A stretch of DNA of 25,775 bases from JBBDMU01 sp040878115 (GCA_040878115.1 JBBDMV010000068.1:1-25775); one strand, 5' to 3'. Positions 8,284 to 16,851 are shown, counted from the first letter of the stretch. Notes: a model not told the origin generated them from the sequence alone. Numbers and translations are program-made.

Positions 8284-11200
8284 TTAAATGTGTTGTTGAT
8301 GTTTCAGGCTATACTCTTTCCAAATTACATACAGCATGGGTATCAGTAGCAGTGTGAGCAGCTGCACGAACATGCCTCCAAATATAGGTATGGCCATTGG
8401 GACCATGATCTCTGAACCTTTGCCCGACGAGGTCAAAATCGGCAGCAAAGCCAGCAGAGTAGTGCCGGTAGTCATGAGGCATGGGCGCACACGACGGAAG
8501 CTTGCTTTAATAGCCGTTTTCCGTATTGATGTAACAGAATCCGGCTTGTCTCTTTCGAAGAGTTGTTCCAGGTAGGTAGCCAGCACCACGCCGTTATCTA
8601 CGGCAATGCCAAACAGGGCCAGAAAGCCGACCCAGACCGCCACACTCAGGTTGATAGTACCCATTTGCAACAGTTCCCGCATTTCCACACCGAACAGGGA
8701 AAAATTAAAAAACCAATCCTGTCCGTAGAGCCAAAGCATGATGAATCCTCCGGCCCATACCAGTATGATGCCTGAAAAGATTATCAGGGTGACTGGAGTG
8801 GAGCGAAACTGGAAGTACATCAGCAAAAAGATGATGATCAGGGTAATGGGCACCACAATCATAAATCGCTCGGCCGCCCGCTGCTGCTGGCGGTATTCGC
8901 CCTCGAACGTATAGCTGGTCCCTGCGGGGACCATAAGGCTTCCCTCGTTGATCTGCCGGTCCAGATGCTCGTTTGCACGGTCCACGATATCTACCGGAGC
9001 ATAACCGGCCTCTGTGTCGAAGGTGACATAAGCGCTTAAAAAAGTATTTTCACTGCGGATGTTCATCGGCCCCTGCTCAAAACGGATCTCCCCCAGTTGT
9101 CCCAGGGGTATTTGATAACCTGCCGGTGTTGGGACCAGAATGCGCCGAATAGCTTCCGGGTTATCACGGTATTCGCGAGCATAACGGACTCGAACAGGAT
9201 AACGCTCGCGACCTTCCACCGTAGTGGTGAGTGTTTGTCCGCCTACAGCCGTGGAAATCACATTTTGGACATCCATTATTTGCAGCCCGTGCCGTCCAAT
9301 GGCTTCCCGGTCAATGTCAAATTCCAGATAAGGTTTGCCTACAACGCGATCGGCAAATACCGAAGCGGCACGAATGCCGTCTACTTGACGCAGCTGTTCC
9401 TCGAGCTGCGTAGCAAAGCCATCGATTACCTCCAGGGTGGGGCCTTCAATGCGGATGCCCATATTGGACCGCATACCGGTCTGTAACATGAGCTGGCGAG
9501 TTTCAATAGGCTGCAATTGGGGTGCCGAGGTAATTCCCGGTAGGTCGGACGCCTGGACTATTTCGTTCCAGATATCATCTTCCGTCTGGATTTCGCTCCG
9601 CCACTGCCGGTAATAACGCCCGCGGCGGTCAGGTTTCAGCTTTCCTTGCTCATCGCGCATAAATTCACCGTTTTCATTAACCTCGTAGCGTACATGCCGC
9701 CCACGTTCGTTCATTTTGTATTCGCTTTTATAAGTAATCACACTTTCGAACATGGAAAGCGGAGCCGGATCGAGGGCGGATTCCACTCTTCCGGCTTTGC
9801 CAACGATCATATCCACTTCCGGAATGGAAGCGATGCGCATATCCATTTCCCGCATAAAATCTATGGATGCTTCGCTGCCGGCATGGGGCATGGCCGTGGG
9901 CATGAGCAGGAAAGAGCCTTCGTTTAGCGTGGGCATAAATTCATTTCCGAGGCCTGGGAACCTGTTATTAAGGGCAGACCATGTGCTGGTTTCTTCAATT
10001 TCCATGCCGACAAAGTTGAAACCATCAGCCATCCAGCGAAAGGTGGTATCATAACCCCGCCAGCTCAGTGATCCCAACAGAAGAATGAAGGCAAGCAGAG
10101 CAAAGAATTTCATGCGGTGATCCAGTAAGGAAGCAAGTATTCGCGCATAATAGCGTATGAAGAGCCAAAACAAGCCAAAGACCACGCCAACGATTAGCGC
10201 GATGAAAACCAGGCTTAATGAAATCGGGTTTTCCGGCCCCAACGGCAACCAGTTTGAAGCCAGTAGCCAGCCGATCGCCAGAAGGATAATGCCGTTATTG
10301 ACGTACCGCGACCATGGCTTGTATTCTTTTTTATACCTCATGCTTGCCATATTACTGGTAGCCAGAGTCAGCAACGCAAGTCCTGCCCAGGCAAGGTAAA
10401 TGAAAGCTATCACTAAACCGGTTACGGCCATTAACCCATTCCAGAACCACAGAGTAGCTTCTTTTCCTGCTTTGCGTGAGAATAGCCGGTAAGCAAAAGA
10501 GGGAATCAGCGTGAGGACGATAATTAAGGCAGCAATCAGGATGAAAGTTTTGGTAAAAGCCAGCGGACCAAATAGCCTTCCTTCTTCAGCCTGAAGCATA
10601 AATACGGGAAGAAAGCTGACGATGGTCGTCAATAATGCAGTAATCACGGCAGAACTGACTTCAGTAACGGCACGGTATATTACTTCTAACCGGTTTTCTT
10701 CAGGATGGGCTTCGTTCATATGACGCAGCATATTTTCGGTCAGGATAATACCCATATCCACCACCGTACCTATGGAAATGGCAATACCGGCCAAAGCAAC
10801 CACATTGGCATCCACTCCGATATAGCGCATCATGATAAAACTCATCAGCACGGCCAGGGGCAGTAATCCGGAAATAACGGCGGAAGAACGTAAATGCATC
10901 ACCATGATGATGACTACAATAATGGTGATCAGAATTTGCAGGGAAAGCGCCTCTTCCAGTGTGCCAAGAGTTTCATAGATCAAACCGCTGCGGTCATAGA
11001 ACGGCACGATCTCGACCCTGGATACAGTGCCGTCATCCAGAGTTTTTGTAGGCAAACCAACGCTGATCCGCTCAATTTCTTCCTTGACATTATTGATGAC
11101 CTGCAAAGGATTTTCACCGTAACGGGCTACAACAACTCCTCCTACAGCGTCGGCACCGGCTTTATCCAGTACGCCACGACGCTGGGCAGGTCCCATATTC

Positions 11201-12045
11201 ACCCGTGCAACATCTTTGATGCGAATAGGGACCTCGTTACGAGAGGTAACGACAGTTTCTTTAATGTCATCCAGGCTTTCTATATAGCCCAAACCCCGGA
11301 CCACATATTCTACACGGTTCATTTCCAAAGTTCGTGCCCCTGCGTCCATATTACTGGCCCGTATAGCATCAGCAATTTCAACTACATTTACCCCGGCCTC
11401 ACGCATCGCATCCGGATCAATATCAATCTGGTATTCCTTAACGTACCCGCCAATACTGGCCACTTCAGCCACTCCGCCTACCGAAGATAACGCATAGCGC
11501 ACCTGATAATCCTGAATAGATCGTAATTCCTGTGGGTCCCAGTTTCCGGCCGGATTACCATTGCTATCCCTGCCTTCCAGGGTATACCAGAATATCTGGC
11601 CCAGCGCGGTGGCATCAGGACCGAGGGCAGGCTGCACACCTTCAGGCAGGGTCCCGGATGATAGGGCACTGAGCTTTTCAAGGATCCGGGCACGGCTCCA
11701 GTAAAACTCAACGTCTTCTTCAAAGATCACGTTGATGCTGGAAAAACCAAACATGGAATTACTTCGTACGGTCCTCACGCCGGGCACGCCCAGCAGTTCA
11801 GTAGACAACGGATAGGTGATCTGGTCTTCCACATCCTGTGGAGAATTACCCGGCCAATCAGTAAATATAATTTGTTGGTTATCACTAAGGTCCGGTATGG
11901 CATCCACCGGCACAGCGTCGCGCGGCCACCAGTCCAGGTCCCAATCGAAGGGAGCAGTGGTAACGCCCCAGCCCGCCAGGACCAGGAAAAGCAGTAGCGC
12001 TATAAGCTGATTATCAAGAAAATAACGTATAACTTTATTAAGCAT
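8284..12045 (-). CDS. CusA-like Cu(I)/Ag(I) RND efflux pump with extra membrane segments
   Basis: A heavy-metal-efflux RND permease of 1253 residues from the chosen start; E. coli CusA is 1047. I chose ATG 12045 because MLNKVIRYFLDNQLIALL is the usual N-terminus of this family; an upstream ATG at 12147 would add 34 atypical residues. Hallmarks are PDLSDNQQIIFTDWPG in the first periplasmic domain, the TM4 acid D430 in TVVDMGI, and GKAGRVESALDPAPLSM, which matches CusA more than CzcA. Met-rich GMRSNMG (about 857-863) sits near the expected metal site. Residues about 526-635 form an insert with about three more hydrophobic helices before the second periplasmic domain, and a charged insert (about 775-818) interrupts that domain. 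It is followed after 5 bp by the channel gene, then by the adaptor. Confidence 0.93.
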   Translation of the reverse strand: MLNKVIRYFLDNQLIALLLFLVLAGWGVTTAPFDWDLDWWPRDAVPVDAIPDLSDNQQIIFTDWPGNSPQDVEDQITYPLSTELLGVPGVRTVRSNSMFGFSSINVIFEEDVEFYWSRARILEKLSALSSGTLPEGVQPALGPDATALGQIFWYTLEGRDSNGNPAGNWDPQELRSIQDYQVRYALSSVGGVAEVASIGGYVKEYQIDIDPDAMREAGVNVVEIADAIRASNMDAGARTLEMNRVEYVVRGLGYIESLDDIKETVVTSRNEVPIRIKDVARVNMGPAQRRGVLDKAGADAVGGVVVARYGENPLQVINNVKEEIERISVGLPTKTLDDGTVSRVEIVPFYDRSGLIYETLGTLEEALSLQILITIIVVIIMVMHLRSSAVISGLLPLAVLMSFIMMRYIGVDANVVALAGIAISIGTVVDMGIILTENMLRHMNEAHPEENRLEVIYRAVTEVSSAVITALLTTIVSFLPVFMLQAEEGRLFGPLAFTKTFILIAALIIVLTLIPSFAYRLFSRKAGKEATLWFWNGLMAVTGLVIAFIYLAWAGLALLTLATSNMASMRYKKEYKPWSRYVNNGIILLAIGWLLASNWLPLGPENPISLSLVFIALIVGVVFGLFWLFIRYYARILASLLDHRMKFFALLAFILLLGSLSWRGYDTTFRWMADGFNFVGMEIEETSTWSALNNRFPGLGNEFMPTLNEGSFLLMPTAMPHAGSEASIDFMREMDMRIASIPEVDMIVGKAGRVESALDPAPLSMFESVITYKSEYKMNERGRHVRYEVNENGEFMRDEQGKLKPDRRGRYYRQWRSEIQTEDDIWNEIVQASDLPGITSAPQLQPIETRQLMLQTGMRSNMGIRIEGPTLEVIDGFATQLEEQLRQVDGIRAASVFADRVVGKPYLEFDIDREAIGRHGLQIMDVQNVISTAVGGQTLTTTVEGRERYPVRVRYAREYRDNPEAIRRILVPTPAGYQIPLGQLGEIRFEQGPMNIRSENTFLSAYVTFDTEAGYAPVDIVDRANEHLDRQINEGSLMVPAGTSYTFEGEYRQQQRAAERFMIVVPITLIIIFLLMYFQFRSTPVTLIIFSGIILVWAGGFIMLWLYGQDWFFNFSLFGVEMRELLQMGTINLSVAVWVGFLALFGIAVDNGVVLATYLEQLFERDKPDSVTSIRKTAIKASFRRVRPCLMTTGTTLLALLPILTSSGKGSEIMVPMAIPIFGGMFVQLLTLLLIPMLYVIWKEYSLKHQQHI

Positions 12046-12189
12046 ATCGGTAATTGAGAGTAGATGAACTTGCGGAAACAGCAACCGGAAAGCATGCTCC
12101 ATGATATAATATGGAGCAAGTTCCATGAAATGATTGCGGGGAATCACATAAACACAAAATGTTGTGAATATGTGATTATCAGTTGCAGG

Positions 12190-12223
12190 TTATAGCCTCA
12201 CTAAGTGCAGGAGGAGGCTATAA
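12190..12223 (-). other. Intercistronic stem-loop between the small Cys-rich gene and cusA-like gene
   Basis: TTATAGCCTC (12190-12199) and GAGGCTATAA (12214-12223) form a perfect 10 bp stem with a 14-base loop. It lies between the stop at 12233 and the pump start at 12045. On the - strand no T-run follows, so it is a poor intrinsic terminator. It could be an mRNA-stability or attenuation element that sets the ratio of the small protein to the pump. Confidence 0.5.
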
Positions 12224-12232
12224 AGGGGACTC

Positions 12233-12676
12233 TCAATTCAGTAAAACGCGATTCTTGAGATAGATAGGTGATGAATCGCTGTACAGGGTAGTGAAATCCT
12301 GTGCCTTTTCAGAATAGGTGATTATGGGTTCAGCAGTGCTAACAATAAACGTAGCGGCAATAGCAGCAAATACATTTATTTGCGCCTGGTCCAGTTCAAT
12401 GGTATTTGCCTGGTTGGGAGCTTGCTTAAGTGTGCAATCCCCATCTTCGCAGGAATGCCCTTCTTCCTGGTGGTCGCCTTTTTCAGCAGAAAAATTGCTG
12501 TGTGAGGAATGGTCCATCATATCACAGCAATCAGAAGCTTTTGTTTCCATTTCTTCGTGGCAATCCCGGTCATTCGTCATAGTGCAGGCAACGACAGTTG
12601 GAACACTGAAAGATGCGACAATCATGAGGACCAGCCCGCATGAAATAAAGCGATATGAGAGTTGCGGTTTCTTCAT
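12233..12676 (-). CDS. Small exported Cys/His/Met-rich protein, probably metal-associated
   Basis: I chose ATG 12676 (MKKPQLSYRF, 147 residues) because it gives a clean signal peptide; an earlier ATG at 12793 would add 39 residues of unlikely sequence. The hydrophobic core spans about 11-28 and ends VVAC, a fair lipobox with C31 as a possible lipid acceptor. The mature part is rich in Cys, His, Met and acids: C31, C39, the CC pair at 50-51, DMMDHSSHS, C76 and C81. A hydrophobic stretch follows (about 102-112), and the C-terminus is SSPIYLKNRVLLN. The layout (CC pair and a C-terminal S/P-P-I-Y-L-x-N tail) recalls the small HYC_CC_PP-type proteins of Bacteroidota metal loci, but I cannot confirm membership. 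Placed first before the CusA-like operon, it may bind or present periplasmic copper. Confidence 0.65.
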   Translation of the reverse strand: MKKPQLSYRFISCGLVLMIVASFSVPTVVACTMTNDRDCHEEMETKASDCCDMMDHSSHSNFSAEKGDHQEEGHSCEDGDCTLKQAPNQANTIELDQAQINVFAAIAATFIVSTAEPIITYSEKAQDFTTLYSDSSPIYLKNRVLLN

Positions 12677-12810
12677 CACATAAAAGTTACGTAATAAAAT
12701 GCATAAATCGCAATTATATTGTAATCGCAATTCATTGCAGAATGTTCGCCGCAGTGAACTTCGAATAAGCATACACCAATATAGGTGCTTCATCAGAAGG
12801 GTTTAATAAA

Positions 12811-12894
12811 TTAACCCGTTAACAAAACGATGATCAATACAAACAGAGCTGCTATTTTGAAAACTCTGCTTTTCCATTTTTTCCAATCTTCCAT
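12811..12894 (-). CDS. Candidate 27-residue single-pass membrane peptide
   Basis: ATG 12894 opens a 27-codon frame ending TAA at 12811. The N-terminal half is charged with two Trp (MEDWKKWKSR), and the second half is one hydrophobic helix (VFKIAALFVLIIVLLTG). Positive residues before the helix predict N-in topology. No clear ribosome-binding site precedes it, which is also true of most genes here. It lies 134 bp ahead of the Cys-rich gene on the same strand and could be the first cistron or a leader of the copper operon. There is no homology evidence; the helix-like pattern is the only support. Confidence 0.35.
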   Translation of the reverse strand: MEDWKKWKSRVFKIAALFVLIIVLLTG

Positions 12895-12909
12895 AATTAC
12901 TCACATTGG

Positions 12910-12929
12910 TGTGGATAACTAGTGGATAA
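12910..12929 (-). promoter_or_regulatory. Two tandem DnaA-box-like sites 11 bp apart
   Basis: On the - strand the sites read TTATCCACT (12921-12929) and TTATCCACA (12910-12918). The second is an exact DnaA consensus box, the first has one mismatch. Their starts are 11 bp apart, one helical turn, so a protein would contact the same DNA face twice. They lie 16-35 bp upstream of the candidate ORF start at 12894. They may be DnaA sites, or a direct-repeat operator of a metal regulator. Confidence 0.45.
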
Positions 12930-13041
12930 GATAATCGCGCGATTTGAGCTTCTATGGCATATAATTAATAACCTTTAATATTCCAGGGCTATAGCTTTGC
13001 TTTATCATACTAATTATCAGTTGTTTAGGCCGTAAAGCCTG

Positions 13042-13050
13042 TTTTCCACA
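13042..13050 (+). promoter_or_regulatory. Third DnaA-box-like site, opposite orientation
   Basis: TTTTCCACA on the + strand is a one-mismatch DnaA box, about 113 bp from the tandem pair and inverted relative to it. A run of A/T-rich DNA follows directly. Confidence 0.3.
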
Positions 13051-13222
13051 AGTCTAAAAAAGTTTCTATTTTTAGATTAAACAACTAAAATGCAAGGGGG
13101 ATGTTTAATCGTTAAGAAATGTTAATAAATAACGGGACAAGTGCAAGTGTTTTTTTAAAAAAGTTTACTATAGAAAGGAATCTTGTAAGCAAAAGATGGT
13201 TATAACTCAAAATAAGGCAAAA

Positions 13223-13250
13223 AAAGAAAGGCCACCTTAGGCCATTCCTT
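13223..13250 (-). terminator. Probable intrinsic terminator after the carbonic anhydrase gene
   Basis: On the - strand, GGCC (13243-13240) and GGCC (13233-13230) pair around a 6-base loop. The stem is extended by GAA/TTC after one mismatch and by further A-T pairs. TTTCTTTTTTTG follows. The hairpin ends about 58 bp past the carbonic anhydrase stop. Confidence 0.5.
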
Positions 13251-13307
13251 ACTTCTTGAAGAGGGGCGCGGGTGGTTTATCATTATTCCTTCTCGGAAGC
13301 ATTAAGC

Positions 13308-13928
13308 TTAATGCTGCTTTTTAGCCTGAGAATTATCTTTAACCGAAATATCAAGGTCATTAATAAGGCCATTGCTGATATCATACACCCATCCATGAAT
13401 GGCAAGTTTTTGATCTTTTTCCCAGGCGTTTTGAATAATTGTAGATTTCAAAAGATTGGAAACTTGTTCAATTACATTGAGCTCGGTGAATCGTTTCAAC
13501 CTTTCTTTTTCATTTGAAATACGGACTAACTCTTCCTGATGAATTCGATAAACATCTTTAATATGCCGCAACCAGTTGTCGACAATGCCATATTGCCTGG
13601 TATCCATAGCAGCTTGTATCCCGCCGCATCCGTAATGGCCGCAGACTATTATATGTTGCACTTTTAATATGTTAACGGCATAATCAAGCACGCTGAGCAT
13701 ATTCATATCCGTATGTACAACCATATTGGCGATGTTTCGATGGACAAAAACCTCGCCCGGTTGGGTACCTGTAATTTCATTGGCGGGAACACGACTGTCC
13801 GCACAACCGATCCAGAGCAACGGGGGATGTTGTTCCGATAGGTTCTTAAAGAAATCAGGGTTTTCATCCAGCTTTTTTGCAACCCATTTTTTGTTGTTCT
13901 CTAATAATGACTGATAAAAAGCATCCAT
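13308..13928 (-). CDS. can: Beta-class carbonic anhydrase
   Basis: This 206-residue protein reversibly hydrates CO2 to bicarbonate in the cytoplasm. The zinc ligands appear at the canonical numbers: C42 and D44 (GCADSR, with R46 of the Asp-Arg dyad), H98 and C101 (CGHYGCGG). FVHRNIAN (61-68) and the C-terminal beta strand HGWVYDI also match the bacterial Can/CynT group. Length is normal (E. coli Can, 220). It lies 61 bp downstream of the glycyl-tRNA synthetase gene on the same strand and may share its transcript. A hairpin terminator follows. Confidence 0.95.
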   Translation of the reverse strand: MDAFYQSLLENNKKWVAKKLDENPDFFKNLSEQHPPLLWIGCADSRVPANEITGTQPGEVFVHRNIANMVVHTDMNMLSVLDYAVNILKVQHIIVCGHYGCGGIQAAMDTRQYGIVDNWLRHIKDVYRIHQEELVRISNEKERLKRFTELNVIEQVSNLLKSTIIQNAWEKDQKLAIHGWVYDISNGLINDLDISVKDNSQAKKQH

Positions 13929-13989
13929 AGATTTATTAGCCTTTTATATTTAAGGTTGATATGATGTCCTGGCTTCATATTCTGTAGGT

Positions 13990-15462
13990 TTAATCTACAG
14001 GATTCCAGGCTTTTATTTCGTCACGTATTTTATTTCCGATGTGGTCCATTGCAATTCGTTCCTGTTTCATCGTATCCCTGTATCGAATGGTTACGGTTTG
14101 GTCTTCAAGGCTGTCAAAATCAACGGTGATGCAAAATGGTGTTCCCGCTTCGTCAAGCCTTCGGTAACGCTTTCCGATAGAGCCCTTCTCATCGTATTGT
14201 ACATCATGATCATCAGAGAGATCTTCCTGAATTTTGCGTGCAATTTCAGGAAGCCCGCCTTTTTTGATCAGTGGCAAAACACCTGCGGTGATGGGGGCCA
14301 GCTTGGGATGAAATTTTAAAACGGTCCGGGTTTCTACGGCCCCTTCTTTATCTCCCGGGACTTCTTCCTCACGATATGCATCACACAGCACCATCAGGAA
14401 ACAGCGGTCAAGGCCGATGGAGGTCTCCACTACATAAGGAGTAAAACGTTCCTGGGTTTGCGGGTCAAAATATTCGATCTTTTTGTTCGAAAATTTCTGG
14501 TGCTGGGCAAGGTCAAAGTCAGTTCGGTTATGAATGCCTTCAACTTCTTGCCATCCAATAGGAAATTCATACTCAATATCGGCTGCTTCTTTAGCGTAAT
14601 GGGCAAGTTTATCTTCGGGATGATCGGACATGCGTATCTTGCTTTCCCTGATGCCAATGCTTTTGTGCCATTCAAAACGCTCGGCAGCCCAATTTTTGTA
14701 CTGCTCACCATCGGTGCCCGGCTTGATGAAGTATTGCATTTCCATTTGCTCAAACTCGCGCATACGAAAAATAAACTGGCGGGCAACAACTTCATTTCGG
14801 AACGCTTTTCCAATTTGTGCAATGCCAAAAGGGATTTGCTGTCGCGATGTGTTTACTACATTGTTGAAGTTAACAAAGATCCCCTGGGCCGTCTCAGGAC
14901 GAAGGTAAACGTCGGATGCTTCACCTGAAGCGGTTGCTCCCAAGCGGGTCTTGAACATTAGGTTGAACTGCCGCACTTCGGTCCAGTCAAAGCTCCCGCT
15001 ATCGGGTGATTTTATTTCTTCGGACTGAATTATATCGTACAAATCTTCATTCAAGCCCATACGGCTGCCGGCCGTATCAAGAAGATGCTGTATGCGGTCG
15101 GCATCTTCCGTTTTGTCTTTACTTCTGAGCTTATGAATGTAATCTTCGATCAAGGTATCAGCCCGGTAACGGATCTTGGACTGCTTGTCGTCAATCATGG
15201 GATCGTTGAAGCTTTCAACGTGCCCGCTGGCTTCCCAAACTTTAGGATGCATTAAAATAGATGAATCCAGCCCCACAATATTTTCGTGTTTCTGGGTCAT
15301 GGCGCTCCACCAGGCATTGTTCAGCTTTCGCTTGAGCTGCACGCCTAAAGGGCCATAATCATATGCCGCTGTCAGGCCACCATATATTTCTGATGATTGA
15401 AAAATAAAACCCCTGGCTTTCGACAGGGACACGAGTTTATCTAAACTTTTAAGATCGGGCAT
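13990..15462 (-). CDS. glyS: Glycyl-tRNA synthetase, dimeric single-chain type
   Basis: This 490-residue class II synthetase charges tRNA-Gly. The N-terminal segment (LVSLSKARGFIFQSSEIYGG) is typical of the alpha2-type enzyme. An inserted helical region follows (about 90-165), then motif 2 with FRNE at 221-224 and motif 3 with GLDR at 350-353. An anticodon-binding domain occupies about 385-485. It is the homodimeric GlyQS form, not the E. coli alpha2beta2 form with separate glyQ and glyS; databases use either glyS or glyQS as symbol. The ATG at 15462 gives the expected N-terminus. The gene stands between the arginine operon and carbonic anhydrase, all on the - strand. Confidence 0.96.
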   Translation of the reverse strand: MPDLKSLDKLVSLSKARGFIFQSSEIYGGLTAAYDYGPLGVQLKRKLNNAWWSAMTQKHENIVGLDSSILMHPKVWEASGHVESFNDPMIDDKQSKIRYRADTLIEDYIHKLRSKDKTEDADRIQHLLDTAGSRMGLNEDLYDIIQSEEIKSPDSGSFDWTEVRQFNLMFKTRLGATASGEASDVYLRPETAQGIFVNFNNVVNTSRQQIPFGIAQIGKAFRNEVVARQFIFRMREFEQMEMQYFIKPGTDGEQYKNWAAERFEWHKSIGIRESKIRMSDHPEDKLAHYAKEAADIEYEFPIGWQEVEGIHNRTDFDLAQHQKFSNKKIEYFDPQTQERFTPYVVETSIGLDRCFLMVLCDAYREEEVPGDKEGAVETRTVLKFHPKLAPITAGVLPLIKKGGLPEIARKIQEDLSDDHDVQYDEKGSIGKRYRRLDEAGTPFCITVDFDSLEDQTVTIRYRDTMKQERIAMDHIGNKIRDEIKAWNPVD

Positions 15463-15520
15463 GTAGAGGGTTTAATGGTTGCTTTAAGGAAGGGTAAAGA
15501 TAGCTAAAAGCAAGTTGATT

Positions 15521-15542
15521 AACAGGCATTATTTAACCTGTT
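15521..15542 (-). terminator. Weak hairpin after the arginine operon
   Basis: AACAGG (15521-15526) and CCTGTT (15537-15542) form a 6 bp stem with a 10-base loop. It lies between the argJ stop and the glyS start. The T-run on the - strand is poor, so termination may be incomplete and glyS could receive read-through. Confidence 0.3.
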
Positions 15543-15594
15543 GGTTTTGGATTTAAACTACAAGTTACCAATTCACAAAGCACAAATTCACTCA

Positions 15595-16797
15595 TTACGT
15601 AGTATACTCGGCATTAATCCTTACATATTCGTAGGAAAAATCCGAACCCCAGCCAACGGCAGATTGATCACCCGTTTTAATATCCAAAACTATTTTGATA
15701 TGGGTAGATCTCATCATTTTTTTAATACGGGTCAGGTTCTCTCCCGTGGGCTGGCCGTTTTTCAGGACCTGGACCATTTGCCGTGAACCCATGTGGAGAT
15801 CAATTTTATCGGGGTCAAAATAAACCCCGGCCCGTCCGGCGGCGGCAAGTATTCGCCCCCAGTTGGGATCGCGCCCGAAGATGGCGGTCTTCACCAGAGA
15901 TGAATCGGAAACAGTACGAATAATTTGACGGGCTTCTGTTTCTGTAGCCGCATTTTTTACCTGATACTCGATAAATTTAGTAGAGCCCTCACCATCGGCG
16001 ACAATTAACCGGGCCAGGCTCATGCAGGTTTTTAGCAGGGCATCTTTGAACTTGATGTAATGCGCGTTTTCTTTGGTGATCTCTGTATTTCCGGCCTCTC
16101 CGTTGCACAAGACGCTGACCATATCATTGGTGGATGTATCCCCGTCAACGGTAATCATGTTGAAGGTCTTGTCAGTAACCTCCTTGAGGGCCTTATGAAG
16201 CAACTCAGGGGTGATGGCAACATCGCAAACAATAAAGGCCAGCATAGTGCCCATATTAGGGTGGATCATGCCTGAGCCTTTGGCAATTCCTCCCATGCTG
16301 ACGGATTTTCCACCTATTTTGAAATCCAAAAAATGCTCTTTTGGAAAAGTATCTGTAGTAAGAATGGCATTGGCTATCAAGGAAGCCGCGACACGCTGAT
16401 TGGTTAATTTGTGAGCGTTTTTCTCAATCCCAGCCACAATCTTTTCAGTGGGGAATGTCCGCCCGATGACCCCTGTAGAAGCAAGGAGAACGTATTCTTC
16501 GGGAATATCCATAGCTTTGGCGGCAGCCTTTACCACAGAATGGGCACCTTCATACCCCTGTTTCCCCGTACAGGCGTTTGCATTGCCTGAATTGACTACA
16601 ATAGCCTGAGCTATCCCAGGGTTCTTGCGTTCCCGGCATACTTTGACAGACTCGGCAACGACCAGGTTCCGGGTAAATACAGAAGCTGAGCTTGCAGGTT
16701 TTTCGGAAAATATCAGGGCAAGATCACGGCGCTTGGATTTTACTCCGGTATGTGCGCCCCAAAATTTGAAACCTTTTACATCGGTAATGGTATTCAT
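15595..16797 (-). CDS. argJ: Glutamate N-acetyltransferase / amino-acid N-acetyltransferase
   Basis: ArgJ moves the acetyl group from N-acetylornithine to glutamate, closing the acetyl cycle of arginine synthesis; some members also use acetyl-CoA. The 400-residue proenzyme is of normal length. The self-cleavage site is visible as GSGMIHPNMGTMLAF, with T184 the expected nucleophile at the N-terminus of the beta chain. The usual residue before Thr is Ala and here it is Gly. Other conserved parts are VVNSGNANACTG and FGRDPNWGRI. It is the last gene of argB-argD-argC-argJ, 54 bp after argC. Whether it is mono- or bifunctional cannot be told from sequence; no argA is seen in the window. Confidence 0.95.
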   Translation of the reverse strand: MNTITDVKGFKFWGAHTGVKSKRRDLALIFSEKPASSASVFTRNLVVAESVKVCRERKNPGIAQAIVVNSGNANACTGKQGYEGAHSVVKAAAKAMDIPEEYVLLASTGVIGRTFPTEKIVAGIEKNAHKLTNQRVAASLIANAILTTDTFPKEHFLDFKIGGKSVSMGGIAKGSGMIHPNMGTMLAFIVCDVAITPELLHKALKEVTDKTFNMITVDGDTSTNDMVSVLCNGEAGNTEITKENAHYIKFKDALLKTCMSLARLIVADGEGSTKFIEYQVKNAATETEARQIIRTVSDSSLVKTAIFGRDPNWGRILAAAGRAGVYFDPDKIDLHMGSRQMVQVLKNGQPTGENLTRIKKMMRSTHIKIVLDIKTGDQSAVGWGSDFSYEYVRINAEYTT

Positions 16798-16851
16798 AGG
16801 TAGTGATACGTCAAAAGTGAAATGTGAGAAGTTTGATTCTGTTGGATGACC

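Larger units (their letters stand above)
12895..13307. other. AT-rich intergenic region upstream of the copper operon
   Basis: These 413 bases hold no gene I can support. They contain clustered DnaA-box-like sites near the left end (12910-12929, 13042-13050), long A/T tracts around 13055-13170, and a terminator-like hairpin near 13223-13250 for the carbonic anhydrase gene. The copper-operon promoter must lie in or near the left half. I could not identify an unambiguous Bacteroidota -7/-33 pair (TAnnTTTG/TTG) on the - strand. Confidence 0.5.

Noticed and set aside
12046..12147. 34-residue N-terminal extension of the CusA-like pump from ATG 12147
   Set aside because: The residues are unlike any RND start, and MLNKVIRYFLDNQ at 12045 is the usual beginning.
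12677..12793. 39-residue extension of the Cys-rich protein from ATG 12793
   Set aside because: It would bury the signal peptide behind an odd Cys/Arg-rich stretch; ATG 12676 gives a clean export signal.
12984..13000. TAGCTTTG as a Bacteroidota -7 promoter element on the + strand
   Set aside because: No matching -33 TTG element and no + strand gene downstream.
13272..13517. 81-codon + strand frame over the 3' end of carbonic anhydrase
   Set aside because: It lies mostly antisense to a well-supported gene and has no recognisable features.
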